DNA of 64,000 nt from Clostridium brassicae (GCF_026738875.1 NZ_JAPQFJ010000006.1:62001-126000); one strand, 5' to 3'; numbered from the stretch's first letter, positions 44,165 through 53,985 are shown. Made by a program: numbers and translations. The notes: generated by a model not told the origin, from the sequence alone.

Positions 44165-45034
44165 ATGTTGAAGAACAGTAATAAAGATATTTTTAAAAAA
44201 AAGTTAACTAAGCGTGAAAAGATAGAGGTATGGGTAAGTAGGGTATTTATCTGGGGGGCAATATTAGTGATTATGTTTCCTATTGTAGCTATAATAACTG
44301 CATCCTTATCTTCAGGAACAAGTTTTATTCAAAATGGAATTTTACCTAAAGAAATTACATTTAGTAACTATAAGCATGTTATAGAAGAAACTGATTTTTT
44401 AGTATGGATAAAGAATAGTTTAATTGTTTGTACAGCTGTTGCAGCAGTACAAGTTATTATGACTTTACCAGCTGCTTATGCATTTAGTAGGTTAAGATTT
44501 ACAGGTAGAAAGTATGGATTAATGACATTATTGATATTGCAGATGTTTCCAGCTACCATGGCAATTCCAGCAATATTATCTATAGCTTATAGAGTGCCAT
44601 TTGGCATGGATAACCTAGCGTTTTTAATTGTAGTGTTATGTGGTTCAAGTGCCTATAATATATGGCTTATGAAGGGCTTTGTAGATGGGATACCAAAGGA
44701 ATTAGATGAATCGGCATTTGTTGATGGTGCTACTAATTGGAAAATATTCACTAAAATAATAATGCCTTTATCAAAGCCTATCTTAGTAGTTATATTCTTC
44801 TTTTCATTTATAGCAATGTTCGGTGAATTTATGATTTCAGGTGCATTGTTAAAATCACCTGAAGTAAAAACTTTAGTGCTAGGGTTAAATGGATTAATGG
44901 TTAGTGGAAATTCAACAAACTGGCCAGTTTATGCAGCAGCATCTGTAATGGCAACTGTACCATTAGCCATATTATTCGTATTTATTCAAAAGTTTATTAC
45001 TAAAGGCTTAGTAGCAGGAGCTGTTAAGGAATAG
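44165..45034 (+). CDS. Maltodextrin ABC transporter permease, MalG-like, 289 aa
   Basis: Six membrane helices with the EAA-type motif ESAFVDGATNWKIFTKIIMPLS and a C-terminus ending KGLVAGAVKE, typical of MalG. It starts one base after the MalF-like stop. No ATPase gene follows, so a shared MsmX/MalK-type ATPase elsewhere must power it. Confidence 0.85.
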   Translation: MLKNSNKDIFKKKLTKREKIEVWVSRVFIWGAILVIMFPIVAIITASLSSGTSFIQNGILPKEITFSNYKHVIEETDFLVWIKNSLIVCTAVAAVQVIMTLPAAYAFSRLRFTGRKYGLMTLLILQMFPATMAIPAILSIAYRVPFGMDNLAFLIVVLCGSSAYNIWLMKGFVDGIPKELDESAFVDGATNWKIFTKIIMPLSKPILVVIFFFSFIAMFGEFMISGALLKSPEVKTLVLGLNGLMVSGNSTNWPVYAAASVMATVPLAILFVFIQKFITKGLVAGAVKE

Positions 45035-45065
45035 ATTTAATAAGACTTAAACAATTAAGAATTAT

Positions 45066-45130
45066 AAAAGAACTATCACAGCACAGTTAGCTTATCGCTA
45101 ATGTGCTGTGATAGTTCTTTTATTTTTTTA
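45066..45130 (+). terminator. Terminator of the maltodextrin operon
   Basis: A 19-bp stem AAAAGAACTATCACAGCAC paired with its complement before a T-run. Confidence 0.9.
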
Positions 45131-45273
45131 TATTAGGCTAATTTTTATTTTAAATATAAGAATATAAAAAATTTAATATTACTATTGCATATAATGTTAT
45201 ATGATGTTATATTATGTATTAAGAAAGATGTTAATAAATAAGTGTAACATTTATGTGTTAAGGGGAGATGCTA

Positions 45274-46833
45274 ATGAATAGGTGTAACATTAATGTAATT
45301 CTAAGATCAAAGAATATTTTTACGGGAACATCTGACAACATAATTGATGGTTATATCGCTATTGATGGTAACAAAATTGTTGCTGTAGAGGAAGGGGATG
45401 GTTATAAAGAGTTACTATCTAATGAAACTAATTTTATTGATCTTGGAAAAAACGTTATTACTTCAGGTTTTGTAGATACTCACACATTTTTCACTGGATA
45501 TGTTATTTTTAATATTGGAGTTGATGTTAGCAAAGCAAACTCAATTGATGGATGTATAGAAATTCTAAAAGAATATGAGAGTACAATTGATAATAATGCT
45601 ACTATATTTGGACATGGATGGAATCCTGAGGTCTTTGAAAATTCAATGGCAATAGAAAAGTTAGATGAAATATTTCCGGATAAAAGAGTTATTATATTTT
45701 CAGTTAATAGAGATACTTGTCTTATGAATACAAAAGCAATTGAAACATATCAGTTTACTCCAGATGAATGTTATCCAGAAGCATATTGGAGGATAATGAA
45801 GGAATATTTAAATGATAAGAACTTTATAGATAAGCAATTCAAAGAGTATATGCAAATGATGAATAGTAGGGGAGTTACTTCGGTAAAAGAGATGGGTTTT
45901 GATGATTATTATGGTTTTACTGATTACCTAGAAAAAGTAGAAAAAAATAAGGAATTATCTCTTAGAGTTTCTTTTATGTCTCAACCGGTAGGACAGGAAA
46001 TAAATATTGCATACGGGCTAAAAATGAGAGAAAAATTCAATAGTGATTTTGTTAGATTTTCAGGGTTTAATAGAATGACAGATGGTACAGTTGCAAGCCT
46101 AAAAGCAGACTTACTTAAACCATATGAATGTCTAAAAAATGTAAATTGTATTATGAATATTGATTATGATCTCATTGAAAAAGAAGTTTTATTAGCTGAC
46201 AAATATAATTTTAGATATTCTCTGCATGCCCAAGGTGATGGAGCAGTCCATAAAGTTTTAAATATTTATGAAAAATGTAAACGAGATCAAGGAAAGTGTA
46301 TTAATAAACATGCAATTACAGATATGGAATTTACTCATCCAGATGATTTGGAAAGAATGGGTAGACTAGGGATAATAGCAGAAATATATCCACAAATAAT
46401 GTCATTAGATTTAGAAGATGAAACAAAAAAAATGATTGAGAAAAATGTTGGCATTGAACGTGGAAAATACTTTTGGAATCGTAGAAAAATGCTAGACAGT
46501 GGTGTGGTTGTATCCTGTGGAACTGATTTACCCCTTATGATAACGGATATACCAGAATCTATATATCATGCTTGTGGTGGATATTTTGTAGATGGTGGAC
46601 AACCTTATAATAAGCAAAATACTATATCAATTAAAGAATTATTAAAAGCATGGACATTAGGTGGTCAATATAATTGTGGATTTGAAGATAAGTTAGGAAC
46701 TTTAGAAGTAGGGAAGTTAGCAGATATTACTGTATTAGACAGAAACATATTTGAAACTTCAATGGAAGAAATGAGAGATGTAAAAGTTTGTTTAACTATT
46801 GTTGATGGAAATATTGTATATAATAATTTTTGA
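45274..46833 (+). CDS. YtcJ-like metal-dependent amidohydrolase, 519 aa
   Basis: Amidohydrolase superfamily, Amidohydro_3/YtcJ type: HAQGDGAVHKVL and the EFTHPDDLERMGRLGIIAEIYPQ and CGTDLPL segments match the family, as does the ending GTLEVGKLADITVLD. The N-terminal metal motif reads DTHTFFTG, so the usual second His of HxH is Phe, which may alter metal binding. AAGGGGAG before ATG 45274 sets the start. Upstream of the YfcC and deglycase genes it may trim an N-acyl or peptide-linked substrate; this is inference. Confidence 0.75.
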   Translation: MNRCNINVILRSKNIFTGTSDNIIDGYIAIDGNKIVAVEEGDGYKELLSNETNFIDLGKNVITSGFVDTHTFFTGYVIFNIGVDVSKANSIDGCIEILKEYESTIDNNATIFGHGWNPEVFENSMAIEKLDEIFPDKRVIIFSVNRDTCLMNTKAIETYQFTPDECYPEAYWRIMKEYLNDKNFIDKQFKEYMQMMNSRGVTSVKEMGFDDYYGFTDYLEKVEKNKELSLRVSFMSQPVGQEINIAYGLKMREKFNSDFVRFSGFNRMTDGTVASLKADLLKPYECLKNVNCIMNIDYDLIEKEVLLADKYNFRYSLHAQGDGAVHKVLNIYEKCKRDQGKCINKHAITDMEFTHPDDLERMGRLGIIAEIYPQIMSLDLEDETKKMIEKNVGIERGKYFWNRRKMLDSGVVVSCGTDLPLMITDIPESIYHACGGYFVDGGQPYNKQNTISIKELLKAWTLGGQYNCGFEDKLGTLEVGKLADITVLDRNIFETSMEEMRDVKVCLTIVDGNIVYNNF

Positions 46834-46947
46834 TTTCTTAGGGGAAAATCTTTTGGGATTAATAACTATGGGCAAGAGAATAATGTTTTTAGTTCATTAG
46901 ACTCTGATTAAAAGCATTCTATTCTTTATTTATTTTAATAAAAGTAA

Positions 46948-46982
46948 TTGTATTAGCTACTAATACGTTATAATACGTATTG
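46948..46982 (+). promoter_or_regulatory. Candidate promoter with palindromic operator before the YfcC gene
   Basis: TTGTAT (46948-46953) and TATAAT (46969-46974) flank a TAATACGTTATAATACGTAT dyad (46961-46980) that could be a GntR operator. Confidence 0.45.
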
Positions 46983-47078
46983 TAAGATGAATGGTTAAAA
47001 TAAGGCTTTAGTCAAAAACTATAGTTGATCACGTAAGTTTTATGAAGATAAATTAATTTATTAATAGGAGTGATTAAT

Positions 47079-48503
47079 ATGATTAATAAAAAATTAAAAA
47101 TGCCGCACACTTATACTTTACTCTTCGGATTAATAATTTTAATAGCAATATTAACATGGATTATACCTAGTGGACAGTTTAAAAAAGAAGATCAAGTTGT
47201 ATCAGGAATGACTAAAAGCGTAATAGTAGCAGATACGTACAAACAAGTTCCTAAAATTGATGATGAAGGAAATGATTTAAGACAAGGACCTTTTGATGTA
47301 TTAATGGCTCCAAGTAAAGGAGTACAAAAATCAGCAGAAGTTATAGCGTTTATTTTTGTATTAGGTGGAGCATTTTCCATATTAATGAAAACAGGAGCAA
47401 TTGATTCAGGGATTTCAGTTGTAGCAAAAAAATTTCAAGGAAAAGAAAAATTAATTATAGTATTTATGATGATTCTTATTGGAATTGGTGGATCAGTAAT
47501 AGGAACTAGTGAAGAGACAATACCTTTTTATATGGTATTTATACCTCTAATGATGAGTTTTGGATATGATTCACTAACAGCTATTATGATGATATTTTTA
47601 GCATCTCAGGTTGGATATGTTGGAGCAACATTAAATCCATTTTCAGTACTTGTAGCTCAAGGAGTAGCAGGAATACAAGGGAATCCACAATTATGGTTTA
47701 GACTGATTCAATTTATTGTTTACATGATAATTACAATAACGTTTGTATTGATGTATGCAAAAAAAGTTAAGAATGATCCAAAAAAATCTTTGGTTTATGA
47801 AGATGACTTGAAAAATAGAGATTTCTTTTTAGCAGATAGAGAGTCATTAGATAAAGTTGAATTTACTGGTAGACATAAGGTTATACTTATTGGATTTGCT
47901 GTGGGTATGGGAATAATGATCTGGGGATTACTTAAAAAAGGATTTTATATGAATGAAATTGCAGCAATTTTTCTTTTAATTGGTTTGTTTTCAGGTATTG
48001 TTGCTAAATTCTCAGAAAGAGATATGGCTGAAACTTTCGTAGAAGGATGTAAAGATTTTGCATATCCAGCAGTGATAATAGGTATTGCAAGTGCAATTCT
48101 TGTAATAGCGGAAGATGGCATGATAATTGATACTATTTTAAATTCATTAGCAAATAGTTTAAGAGGAATGCCAGTAGCAGTATTTACAACAATAATGCTT
48201 TTCGTTCAAAACATAATTGCATTATTTGTCCCATCTTCATCTGGTCAAGCAGCTTTAACAATGCCTCTTATGGCTCCACTTGGAGATTTAATACATGTTA
48301 ATAAGGAAGCAATTGTTACTGCATACCAAGCTGGAAATGGCTTGACTAATATGATATCACCAACTGGTGGAGTATTAATGGCTGCATTAGGAATTGGAAG
48401 AATAAGTTTTTCAAAATGGATAAAATCTGTAGCAAAAATAGTAATTGTATTAGAAATAACTGCAGCAGTATTTTGTGCAATATCAGCATATTTACCAATG
48501 TAA
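47079..48503 (+). CDS. YfcC/DcuC-family transporter, 474 aa
   Basis: About 12 hydrophobic helices; the ITWIIPSGQF start, IGTSEETIPFYMVF and FVPSSSGQAALTMPLMAPLGDL segments identify the YfcC family of the ion transporter superfamily, related to C4-dicarboxylate and basic amino acid carriers. In Salmonella the fructose-asparagine transporter FraA is likewise a Dcu-type carrier, and here the gene is followed by deglycase and kinase genes, so uptake of an Amadori compound is likely. AGGAG precedes ATG 47079. Confidence 0.8.
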   Translation: MINKKLKMPHTYTLLFGLIILIAILTWIIPSGQFKKEDQVVSGMTKSVIVADTYKQVPKIDDEGNDLRQGPFDVLMAPSKGVQKSAEVIAFIFVLGGAFSILMKTGAIDSGISVVAKKFQGKEKLIIVFMMILIGIGGSVIGTSEETIPFYMVFIPLMMSFGYDSLTAIMMIFLASQVGYVGATLNPFSVLVAQGVAGIQGNPQLWFRLIQFIVYMIITITFVLMYAKKVKNDPKKSLVYEDDLKNRDFFLADRESLDKVEFTGRHKVILIGFAVGMGIMIWGLLKKGFYMNEIAAIFLLIGLFSGIVAKFSERDMAETFVEGCKDFAYPAVIIGIASAILVIAEDGMIIDTILNSLANSLRGMPVAVFTTIMLFVQNIIALFVPSSSGQAALTMPLMAPLGDLIHVNKEAIVTAYQAGNGLTNMISPTGGVLMAALGIGRISFSKWIKSVAKIVIVLEITAAVFCAISAYLPM

Positions 48504-48574
48504 TAAAAGTTAAATATCATAAAACCATAAAATGATTTAATTATAAAATTTAAGAAATATTAGGGGGAACAAAA

Positions 48575-49543
48575 ATGAACGTTAAAGAAATCGTAGAAAA
48601 GATTAATTCAAGTAAGGAAAATGGAATAAAAGAAGTATTTTTAGTAGCATGTGGGGGATCTTTAGTAGATATGTATGCATCACAATATTTTTTACAAAGT
48701 GAAGCAAAGGAATTAAGGGTTCTATCATATACAAGTAATGAATTTGTTTATGCCACACCAAAATCATTAGGAGAAAACTCGGTTGTAATAGTGTGTTCAC
48801 ATGGCGGAAATACTCCGGAAACTGTTGAAGCTGCAAGAGTGGCTAGAGAAAATGGAGCAGCAACTATAACATTAACACATAATAAAGATGCAGATATAAT
48901 TAAGCATGCAGATTATAACATACTTTATGTATGGGGAAATGATACAAGTGTAGAAGATAATCCAATGGCAATAATTCTTAATATAGTAGTGGAAGTATTA
49001 AATCAAACAGAAGGCTATGAAAATTATGATAAATTTATAGAAGGACTAGGGATAGTAAATGATGTTGTAAAAAGGGGACAAAAATTGGTTGCAGAAAGAG
49101 CAAAGAGATATGCAGAAAAATATAAGGATGAGCCAATAACATATATTTTAGGAAGCGGGGCATCATATGGACATGCATATGGATTTTCAATATGTTCTTT
49201 AATGGAAATGCAATGGATGAATGCATCATCAATACATTCAGGTGAATATTTCCATGGACCATTTGAAGTAACTGATAAGGAAACATTATATTTATTATTA
49301 ATGAATGAAGGTAGAACTAGAGAATTAGATGAAAGAGCACTTAAATTTTTAAATAAATATGGCTCAAAAGTTGAAGTGGTTGATTGTAAAGAACTTGGAA
49401 TTAGTGTAATAGATAGTTCAGTGGTTGAATTCTTTAATCCTGTAGTGTTTTATAGCATTTTATGTGTATACAGAGGCGAATTAGCTAAGATCAGAAACCA
49501 TGATTTAGATACAAGAAGATATATGGGAAAAGTTGAATATTAA
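48575..49543 (+). CDS. SIS-domain fructosamine-6-phosphate deglycase (FrlB/FraB-like), 322 aa
   Basis: Two SIS domains: the first with VFLVACGGSLVDMYASQYF and CSHGGNTPETVEAAR, the second with YILGSGASYGHAYGFSICSLMEMQW. The conserved SIHSGEYFHGPFE segment supplies the Glu/His pair used in deglycation. It splits 6-phosphofructose-amine compounds into glucose 6-phosphate and a free amino acid. GGGGGAA precedes the ATG. FrlB (fructoselysine) and FraB (fructose-asparagine) cannot be told apart by eye. Confidence 0.83.
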   Translation: MNVKEIVEKINSSKENGIKEVFLVACGGSLVDMYASQYFLQSEAKELRVLSYTSNEFVYATPKSLGENSVVIVCSHGGNTPETVEAARVARENGAATITLTHNKDADIIKHADYNILYVWGNDTSVEDNPMAIILNIVVEVLNQTEGYENYDKFIEGLGIVNDVVKRGQKLVAERAKRYAEKYKDEPITYILGSGASYGHAYGFSICSLMEMQWMNASSIHSGEYFHGPFEVTDKETLYLLLMNEGRTRELDERALKFLNKYGSKVEVVDCKELGISVIDSSVVEFFNPVVFYSILCVYRGELAKIRNHDLDTRRYMGKVEY

Positions 49544-49569
49544 AATGTTTAAAGATAGGAGAAGATATT

Positions 49570-50412
49570 ATGGTTAAAGTTATTGGGTTAGGAGATAATG
49601 TTGTAGATAAGTATGAACATATTAGAACTATGTATCCAGGTGGAAATGCTTTGAATTTTGCAGTTTATGCAAAAAGATTAGGAGTAAGTTCAGCATTTTT
49701 AGGTGCATTTGGATCAGATAAGGAATCAGAACACGTTCAAAATACAATTCATGAACTTGGCTTAGATATTTCAAAGTGTAGGCATTTCAATGGTGAAAAT
49801 GGCTGTGCAAGAGTAACCTTAGAAAATGGAGATAGAGTTTTTCTAGGAAGTAATGAGGGTGGAGTTTTAAGAGAAAATGGTTTAAATCTTACACAAGATG
49901 ATTTAGAGTATATTAAAAACTTTGATTTACTACATGCAGGTTTATATGGATATACTGAACCAGAACTTGACAAGGTGAAAGCATTAAATATTCCAATATC
50001 TTTTGATTTCTCTGATGATTTTACTATGGAAGAAGTTGAAAGAATCGCTCCAAAAGTCAATTTTAGTTTTTTCTCATGTAGCCATTTAAATGCTGATGAA
50101 ATACTCAGTTTGATAATTAAGACGTATAAACTAGGAAGTAAAATTGTATTAGCTACAATGGGAGAAAAAGGAGCATTATTATATGATGGGGATAAGTTTT
50201 ACAAGCAAAAACCAGAACTTGTTGAGGCTATAGATACAATGGGGGCTGGGGATTCATTTATAACAGCATTTTTAGTGAATTATATAAGCAAAACTAAAGA
50301 AAATAAATTAGAAAAAGGAACAATAATTAAAGAAAGTCTAAATGAAGCTGCCATTTTTTCAGCTAAAACCTGCTTAATAGAAGGTTCATTTGGATATGGC
50401 AAGAAATATTAA
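49570..50412 (+). CDS. PfkB-family kinase (FrlD/FraD-like), 280 aa
   Basis: Ribokinase-type fold with N-terminal GGNALNFAVYAKRLG and the C-terminal catalytic signature AIDTMGAGDSFITAFL. Its neighbours make it the 6-kinase for the imported Amadori compound, producing the substrate of the SIS deglycase. AGGAGA precedes the ATG. Operon order transporter-deglycase-kinase. Confidence 0.83.
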   Translation: MVKVIGLGDNVVDKYEHIRTMYPGGNALNFAVYAKRLGVSSAFLGAFGSDKESEHVQNTIHELGLDISKCRHFNGENGCARVTLENGDRVFLGSNEGGVLRENGLNLTQDDLEYIKNFDLLHAGLYGYTEPELDKVKALNIPISFDFSDDFTMEEVERIAPKVNFSFFSCSHLNADEILSLIIKTYKLGSKIVLATMGEKGALLYDGDKFYKQKPELVEAIDTMGAGDSFITAFLVNYISKTKENKLEKGTIIKESLNEAAIFSAKTCLIEGSFGYGKKY

Positions 50413-50422
50413 ATTATAATAG

Positions 50423-50548
50423 TGGCTACTCTATAATAATTTATTAATTGAGAAAATTATACAATACATTATGTTTAGCTTATCAATTGGTTAATTTGTA
50501 ATTATTTTCAATGGGGAATTTTCTAAATTATCATTATAGAGTAGCTGA
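50423..50548. repeat. Inverted repeat pair bounding about 125 bp
   Basis: TGGCTACTCTATAAT near 50423 faces ATTATAGAGTAGCTGA near 50533, with further complementary AATTTTCT/AGAAAATT arms inside. It could be a bidirectional terminator of the kinase gene or a small palindromic element. Confidence 0.55.
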
Positions 50549-50666
50549 TTTATTTAGTATAATATATTAACTTAATATATATCATTATATAATGACTTGA
50601 TTGAAATTTTTATATTAGTGTGATAGTATATAGGAAATATTATGTATTTATAAAAGGAGTTTTCAT

Positions 50667-51398
50667 ATGCTAATACAAGACAGTATTAATCCTCTATATC
50701 AACAATTAGCAGATATTATACGTAATTCTATAATAAATGGAGAATTAAGATGTGGAGATAAAATTCCAACTGAAGTAGAATTAAGTGAAAAATATGATGT
50801 TAGTAGGATAACTGTACGTGCAGCTATTTCTGAATTAGTTGAGTTGGGATATCTTGTGAAAAAACAAGGTAAAGGAACATTTGTAACTAAGCCAAAAGTT
50901 CAGCGTAAAATTGAATATTTATCTAGTTTTACTGCCGCTTGTGAAGCTAATGGATTAAAAGTAACTAATGAGGTTATTAAAAGAGAGATAGTAGAACCAG
51001 AAATAGAAGATAAAAAAGATCTTGAATTGGAGGATGATGATAAACTAATATATATCCAAAGATTAAGATTTGCTGATGGAGAGCCTTTAATGTTAGAGAA
51101 TAATTATTTTTCTTGTAAAAGGTTTAATTTTTTACTTACAGAAGATTTAAATGGTTCTTTATATGAATTATTGAAAAAAAAATATGATATTAATCCATCT
51201 GATTCTCATGATTCAGGATATGACCGTACTACAATAGAAATTGCGAAAGCTGTTGATGAAGAGGCAGAATTATTAAAAGTTCAAAATGGAGAGCCATTAT
51301 TCTATATAAAAACTGTAATATATGATGATAAAAATAGGCCAGTACATATAGGAAAGCAGTATGTTATAGGAGACAGGTATAAGTTTGTTATATCATAA
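50667..51398 (+). CDS. GntR/UTRA regulator of the Amadori operon, 243 aa
   Basis: Winged helix with LYQQLADIIRNSIINGELRCGDKIPTEVELSEKYDVSRITVRAAISELV and KKQGKGTFV, then a UTRA ligand domain. FrlR and FraR are GntR/UTRA proteins that respond to the 6-phosphorylated Amadori compound, which fits this position. A perfect TCATTATATAATGA dyad lies 70 bases upstream (50582-50595). AAAAGGAG precedes the ATG. Confidence 0.83.
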   Translation: MLIQDSINPLYQQLADIIRNSIINGELRCGDKIPTEVELSEKYDVSRITVRAAISELVELGYLVKKQGKGTFVTKPKVQRKIEYLSSFTAACEANGLKVTNEVIKREIVEPEIEDKKDLELEDDDKLIYIQRLRFADGEPLMLENNYFSCKRFNFLLTEDLNGSLYELLKKKYDINPSDSHDSGYDRTTIEIAKAVDEEAELLKVQNGEPLFYIKTVIYDDKNRPVHIGKQYVIGDRYKFVIS

Positions 51399-51411
51399 GG
51401 TATAAAGTGTT

Positions 51412-51447
51412 AAAAAAGAACTTACTATTTGAGGTAGGTTCTTTTTT
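51412..51447 (+). terminator. Terminator of the GntR gene
   Basis: AAAAAGAACTTAC / GTAGGTTCTTTTTT stem; a second weaker hairpin with TGTGTTGG...CCAACGCA lies about 40 bases downstream. Confidence 0.75.
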
Positions 51448-51711
51448 ATGTTTAAATACCTTATTCTATATAAAAAAATTTAGTGTGTTGGTAAAGAAGA
51501 TAGAATTCTTAAGCCAACGCATTTTGTTTTTGTATTGGAAAATAATATGAGGATTGAGAAAAAACTTTGATAACAAATATAATTTGTGTACAAATTTATT
51601 ATAGAATTATTTATGAACTAGATAAATTATAGAATATAAGGTTATAATTTAATTAGAAAATTAGTTGAAAAATAGTTTAAATTATGTATATTTTATGGAG
51701 GAAAAGTTATA

Positions 51712-52422
51712 ATGATAAAACAAAATTTAAAAATAGAGAATATACCTGCAATTTTATGGGGAGAAAAATCAGATAAGTTATTTATAGCAGTACATGGATA
51801 TATGTCTAGCAAGGCAGATGAAGCAATTGTTATATTGGCAGAGGAAGCAATAGCAAGGGGGTATCAAGTGCTTAGTTTTGATTTGCCTGAGCATGGTGAT
51901 CGTAAGAATGAAAACTATCCTTGCAAAGTTCAAAACTGTGTTCAAGATCTTAATACTATTATGAATTATGCACATTCATTGTCAAATAATATAAGTTTAT
52001 TTGCATGTAGTCTGGGAGCATATTTTAGCCTACTAACATATAGTGATGAGCAGCTGAGACAATGTTTGTTTCTCTCTCCTGTAGTAAATATGGAACGTAT
52101 TATAAATAATATGATGACATGGTTTAATGTAAGTGAGGATAGACTAAAAGCAGAAAAAGAAATTCCTACTCCTAGTGGACAAACATTATACTGGGATTAC
52201 TACTCTTATGTAAAAGAACATCCTATTGTTAATTGGAATAATCAAACTTCAATTCTTTATGGTTCAAAAGATGATTTATGTGAGTTTGATGTAGTATCTA
52301 CATTTGTAAAACAATTTGATTGTGATTTTCAAGTAATGGAGAATGCAGAGCACTATTTTCATACGGAGGAACAACTTGAGTTTTTTAGACAATGGGTAAA
52401 AAAACATATTTACGTTAAATAA
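51712..52422 (+). CDS. Alpha/beta hydrolase, 236 aa
   Basis: Small cytoplasmic hydrolase of the alpha/beta fold: FIAVHGYMSSKADEA (oxyanion region), SFDLPEHGD, nucleophile Ser in FACSLGAYFS, Asp in GSKDDLCEF and a late His in NAEHYFHTEEQ. Esterase or peptidase activity cannot be specified. ATGGAGG precedes the ATG. Monocistronic. Confidence 0.75.
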   Translation: MIKQNLKIENIPAILWGEKSDKLFIAVHGYMSSKADEAIVILAEEAIARGYQVLSFDLPEHGDRKNENYPCKVQNCVQDLNTIMNYAHSLSNNISLFACSLGAYFSLLTYSDEQLRQCLFLSPVVNMERIINNMMTWFNVSEDRLKAEKEIPTPSGQTLYWDYYSYVKEHPIVNWNNQTSILYGSKDDLCEFDVVSTFVKQFDCDFQVMENAEHYFHTEEQLEFFRQWVKKHIYVK

Positions 52423-52536
52423 CTTTTATTGTGATAATAGTTTATTATGGGCTTGGATTTATTTTAGGGACTGAGTTTAAGAGATTTTATATACCTGTAT
52501 TAAAATAGATAAATTATTAATCAAGAGGTGTTTTTA

Positions 52537-53070
52537 ATGAAAGAGATGAAAGTTAAGAATGAACAAATAATAATTAGAGAAGCAAAGAAGTCTGATGCTA
52601 AAGCATTAATAGAGTATCTTAATATTATTGGAGGAGAATCAGATTTTTTAACATTTGGAATAGGGGAGTTTGGGAGAAGTGTGAATCAAGAAGAAGAATT
52701 TATTGAGAATGCCCTAAAAAAGAGAAATGCATTGTTCATTATAGCAGAAATCAATGGTAAGATAGTTGGAAACTTGAATTTTTCAGGAGGTCCAAGGCAA
52801 AGAAATGCTCATGTTGGAGGATTTGGAGTAAGCATTCTTAAAGAATATTGGGGAAATGGTCTTGGTGAAGAATTGATAAAATATTTAATTGGTTGGAGTA
52901 AAAGTTCAGGTATAATTAGAAAAATTAATTTAAGAGTTAGAACTGATAATACAAAAGGTATTAATTTATATAAGAAACTTGGTTTTTCAGAGGAAGGAAT
53001 AGTAAAAAGAGATTTTTTAATTAATGGTGAATTTTATGATTCTTTATTAATGGGATTATTTATTGATTAA
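52537..53070 (+). CDS. GNAT-family N-acetyltransferase, 177 aa
   Basis: Acetyl-CoA-binding motif A near VGGFGVSILKEYWGNGLGEELI (pyrophosphate loop) and the C-terminal RVRTDNTKGINLYKKLGFSEEG pattern of RimJ/RimL-like GNATs. AAGAGGTG before ATG 52537 fixes the start over TTG 52528. Substrate unknown. Confidence 0.8.
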   Translation: MKEMKVKNEQIIIREAKKSDAKALIEYLNIIGGESDFLTFGIGEFGRSVNQEEEFIENALKKRNALFIIAEINGKIVGNLNFSGGPRQRNAHVGGFGVSILKEYWGNGLGEELIKYLIGWSKSSGIIRKINLRVRTDNTKGINLYKKLGFSEEGIVKRDFLINGEFYDSLLMGLFID

Positions 53071-53106
53071 AACATATATTAAACTTTAATTATGAATTTA
53101 TAGAAA

Positions 53107-53157
53107 TAAAAAGCCTACAAATATAGGAAAAAACTATATTGGTAGGCTTCACTTTTA
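53107..53157. terminator. Terminator between convergent GNAT and MarR genes
   Basis: AAGCCTACaaATATAG pairs with CTATATtgGTAGGCTT. Confidence 0.8.
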
Positions 53158-53185
53158 ATATTATGGGATTGAAACTTAATTATAA

Positions 53186-53692
53186 CTATTCAATCTTTAT
53201 TAGTTTAACTTCTTCAGGTTGATTCTTGTCTAAGTGAGTCATTTCAGCTGATAATTCTAAGACTTCAGTAAATTTAGAAATATATTCATCAGGTATTTCG
53301 TCTAGAATTTCAAACATTTTTTTTAATGATGTTTCATATGCATATTCTGAATATATTTTATATATTTCTTTTCCAAAATCAGATACTTTTATAATTACAT
53401 CCTTACGGTTGTCACTAGTATGAAATTTTTCTAGTAGCCCTTTTTTTACCATTTTATTAATGTTTTTTGAAAAAGCACTGGGAGAAATACCTAGACGAGA
53501 AGCAATTTCTGACATGTTTTGGTGATTCTCTTCGTTTTCTAAAATGTATTCCACTACCTGAAGTTGTGATGCTGAAAATTTTATTGGAGTATTGTAATTA
53601 TATTCAGTTTTATATGATTGTGCATAAGAATTACCAAATTTAATTATCTTTTCAACGAAGTTTCGATATTTTCTCATCCATTCAAGTTCCAT
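53186..53692 (-). CDS. MarR-family transcriptional regulator, 168 aa
   Basis: Central winged helix: QNMSEIASRLGISPSAFSKNINKMVKKGLLEKFHTSDNRKDVIIKVSDFG, flanked by dimerisation helices. The start at 53692 follows GGGGGAA on the minus strand; a longer frame to 53839 covers its promoter region. No obvious target operon next to it. Ligand unknown. Confidence 0.8.
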   Translation of the reverse strand: MELEWMRKYRNFVEKIIKFGNSYAQSYKTEYNYNTPIKFSASQLQVVEYILENEENHQNMSEIASRLGISPSAFSKNINKMVKKGLLEKFHTSDNRKDVIIKVSDFGKEIYKIYSEYAYETSLKKMFEILDEIPDEYISKFTEVLELSAEMTHLDKNQPEEVKLIKIE

Positions 53693-53756
53693 GTATAAAT
53701 TCCCCCAAAAGTTTGTTGATGTAAGTATATCATACTCATATTTTGAATTCAATATA

Positions 53757-53897
53757 ACAACACAAAGAGTTAAACGGAGTAAGCAAGCTATTTTACAAAT
53801 ACAAAACCTTGAAATTATGACTAGAAAAATTGCCAACATGTTTATAGATAAAATAATAATAGGTGAAAACCAAGAAATTAAAATTATTATAAAGTAG
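53757..53897 (+). pseudogene. Possible serine-recombinase C-terminal remnant
   Basis: The frame ending at TAG 53895 encodes IMTRKIANMFIDKIIIGENQEIKIIIK, similar in pattern to the last helix and strand of large serine recombinases. No start or ribosome binding site. It lies just before the TetR-MATE pair, whose codon use is less AT-rich. Confidence 0.35.
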
Positions 53898-53956
53898 TCA
53901 CCAAATAAAGCTTACTGATTCCAACTAATTCCTAACAAAATAACGATAACCATATA

Positions 53957-53985
53957 TTGACAAGTTAATCTGATTAACTTATAAT
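53957..53985 (+). promoter_or_regulatory. Promoter of the TetR-MATE operon
   Basis: TTGACA (53957-53962) and TATAAT (53980-53985) at 17-base spacing, with the spacer occupied by a perfect operator. Confidence 0.75.

Noticed and set aside
53693-53839. 49-residue N-terminal extension of the MarR gene
   Set aside because: GGGGGAA stands before the ATG at 53692 and MarR domains start there; the extension covers the likely promoter.
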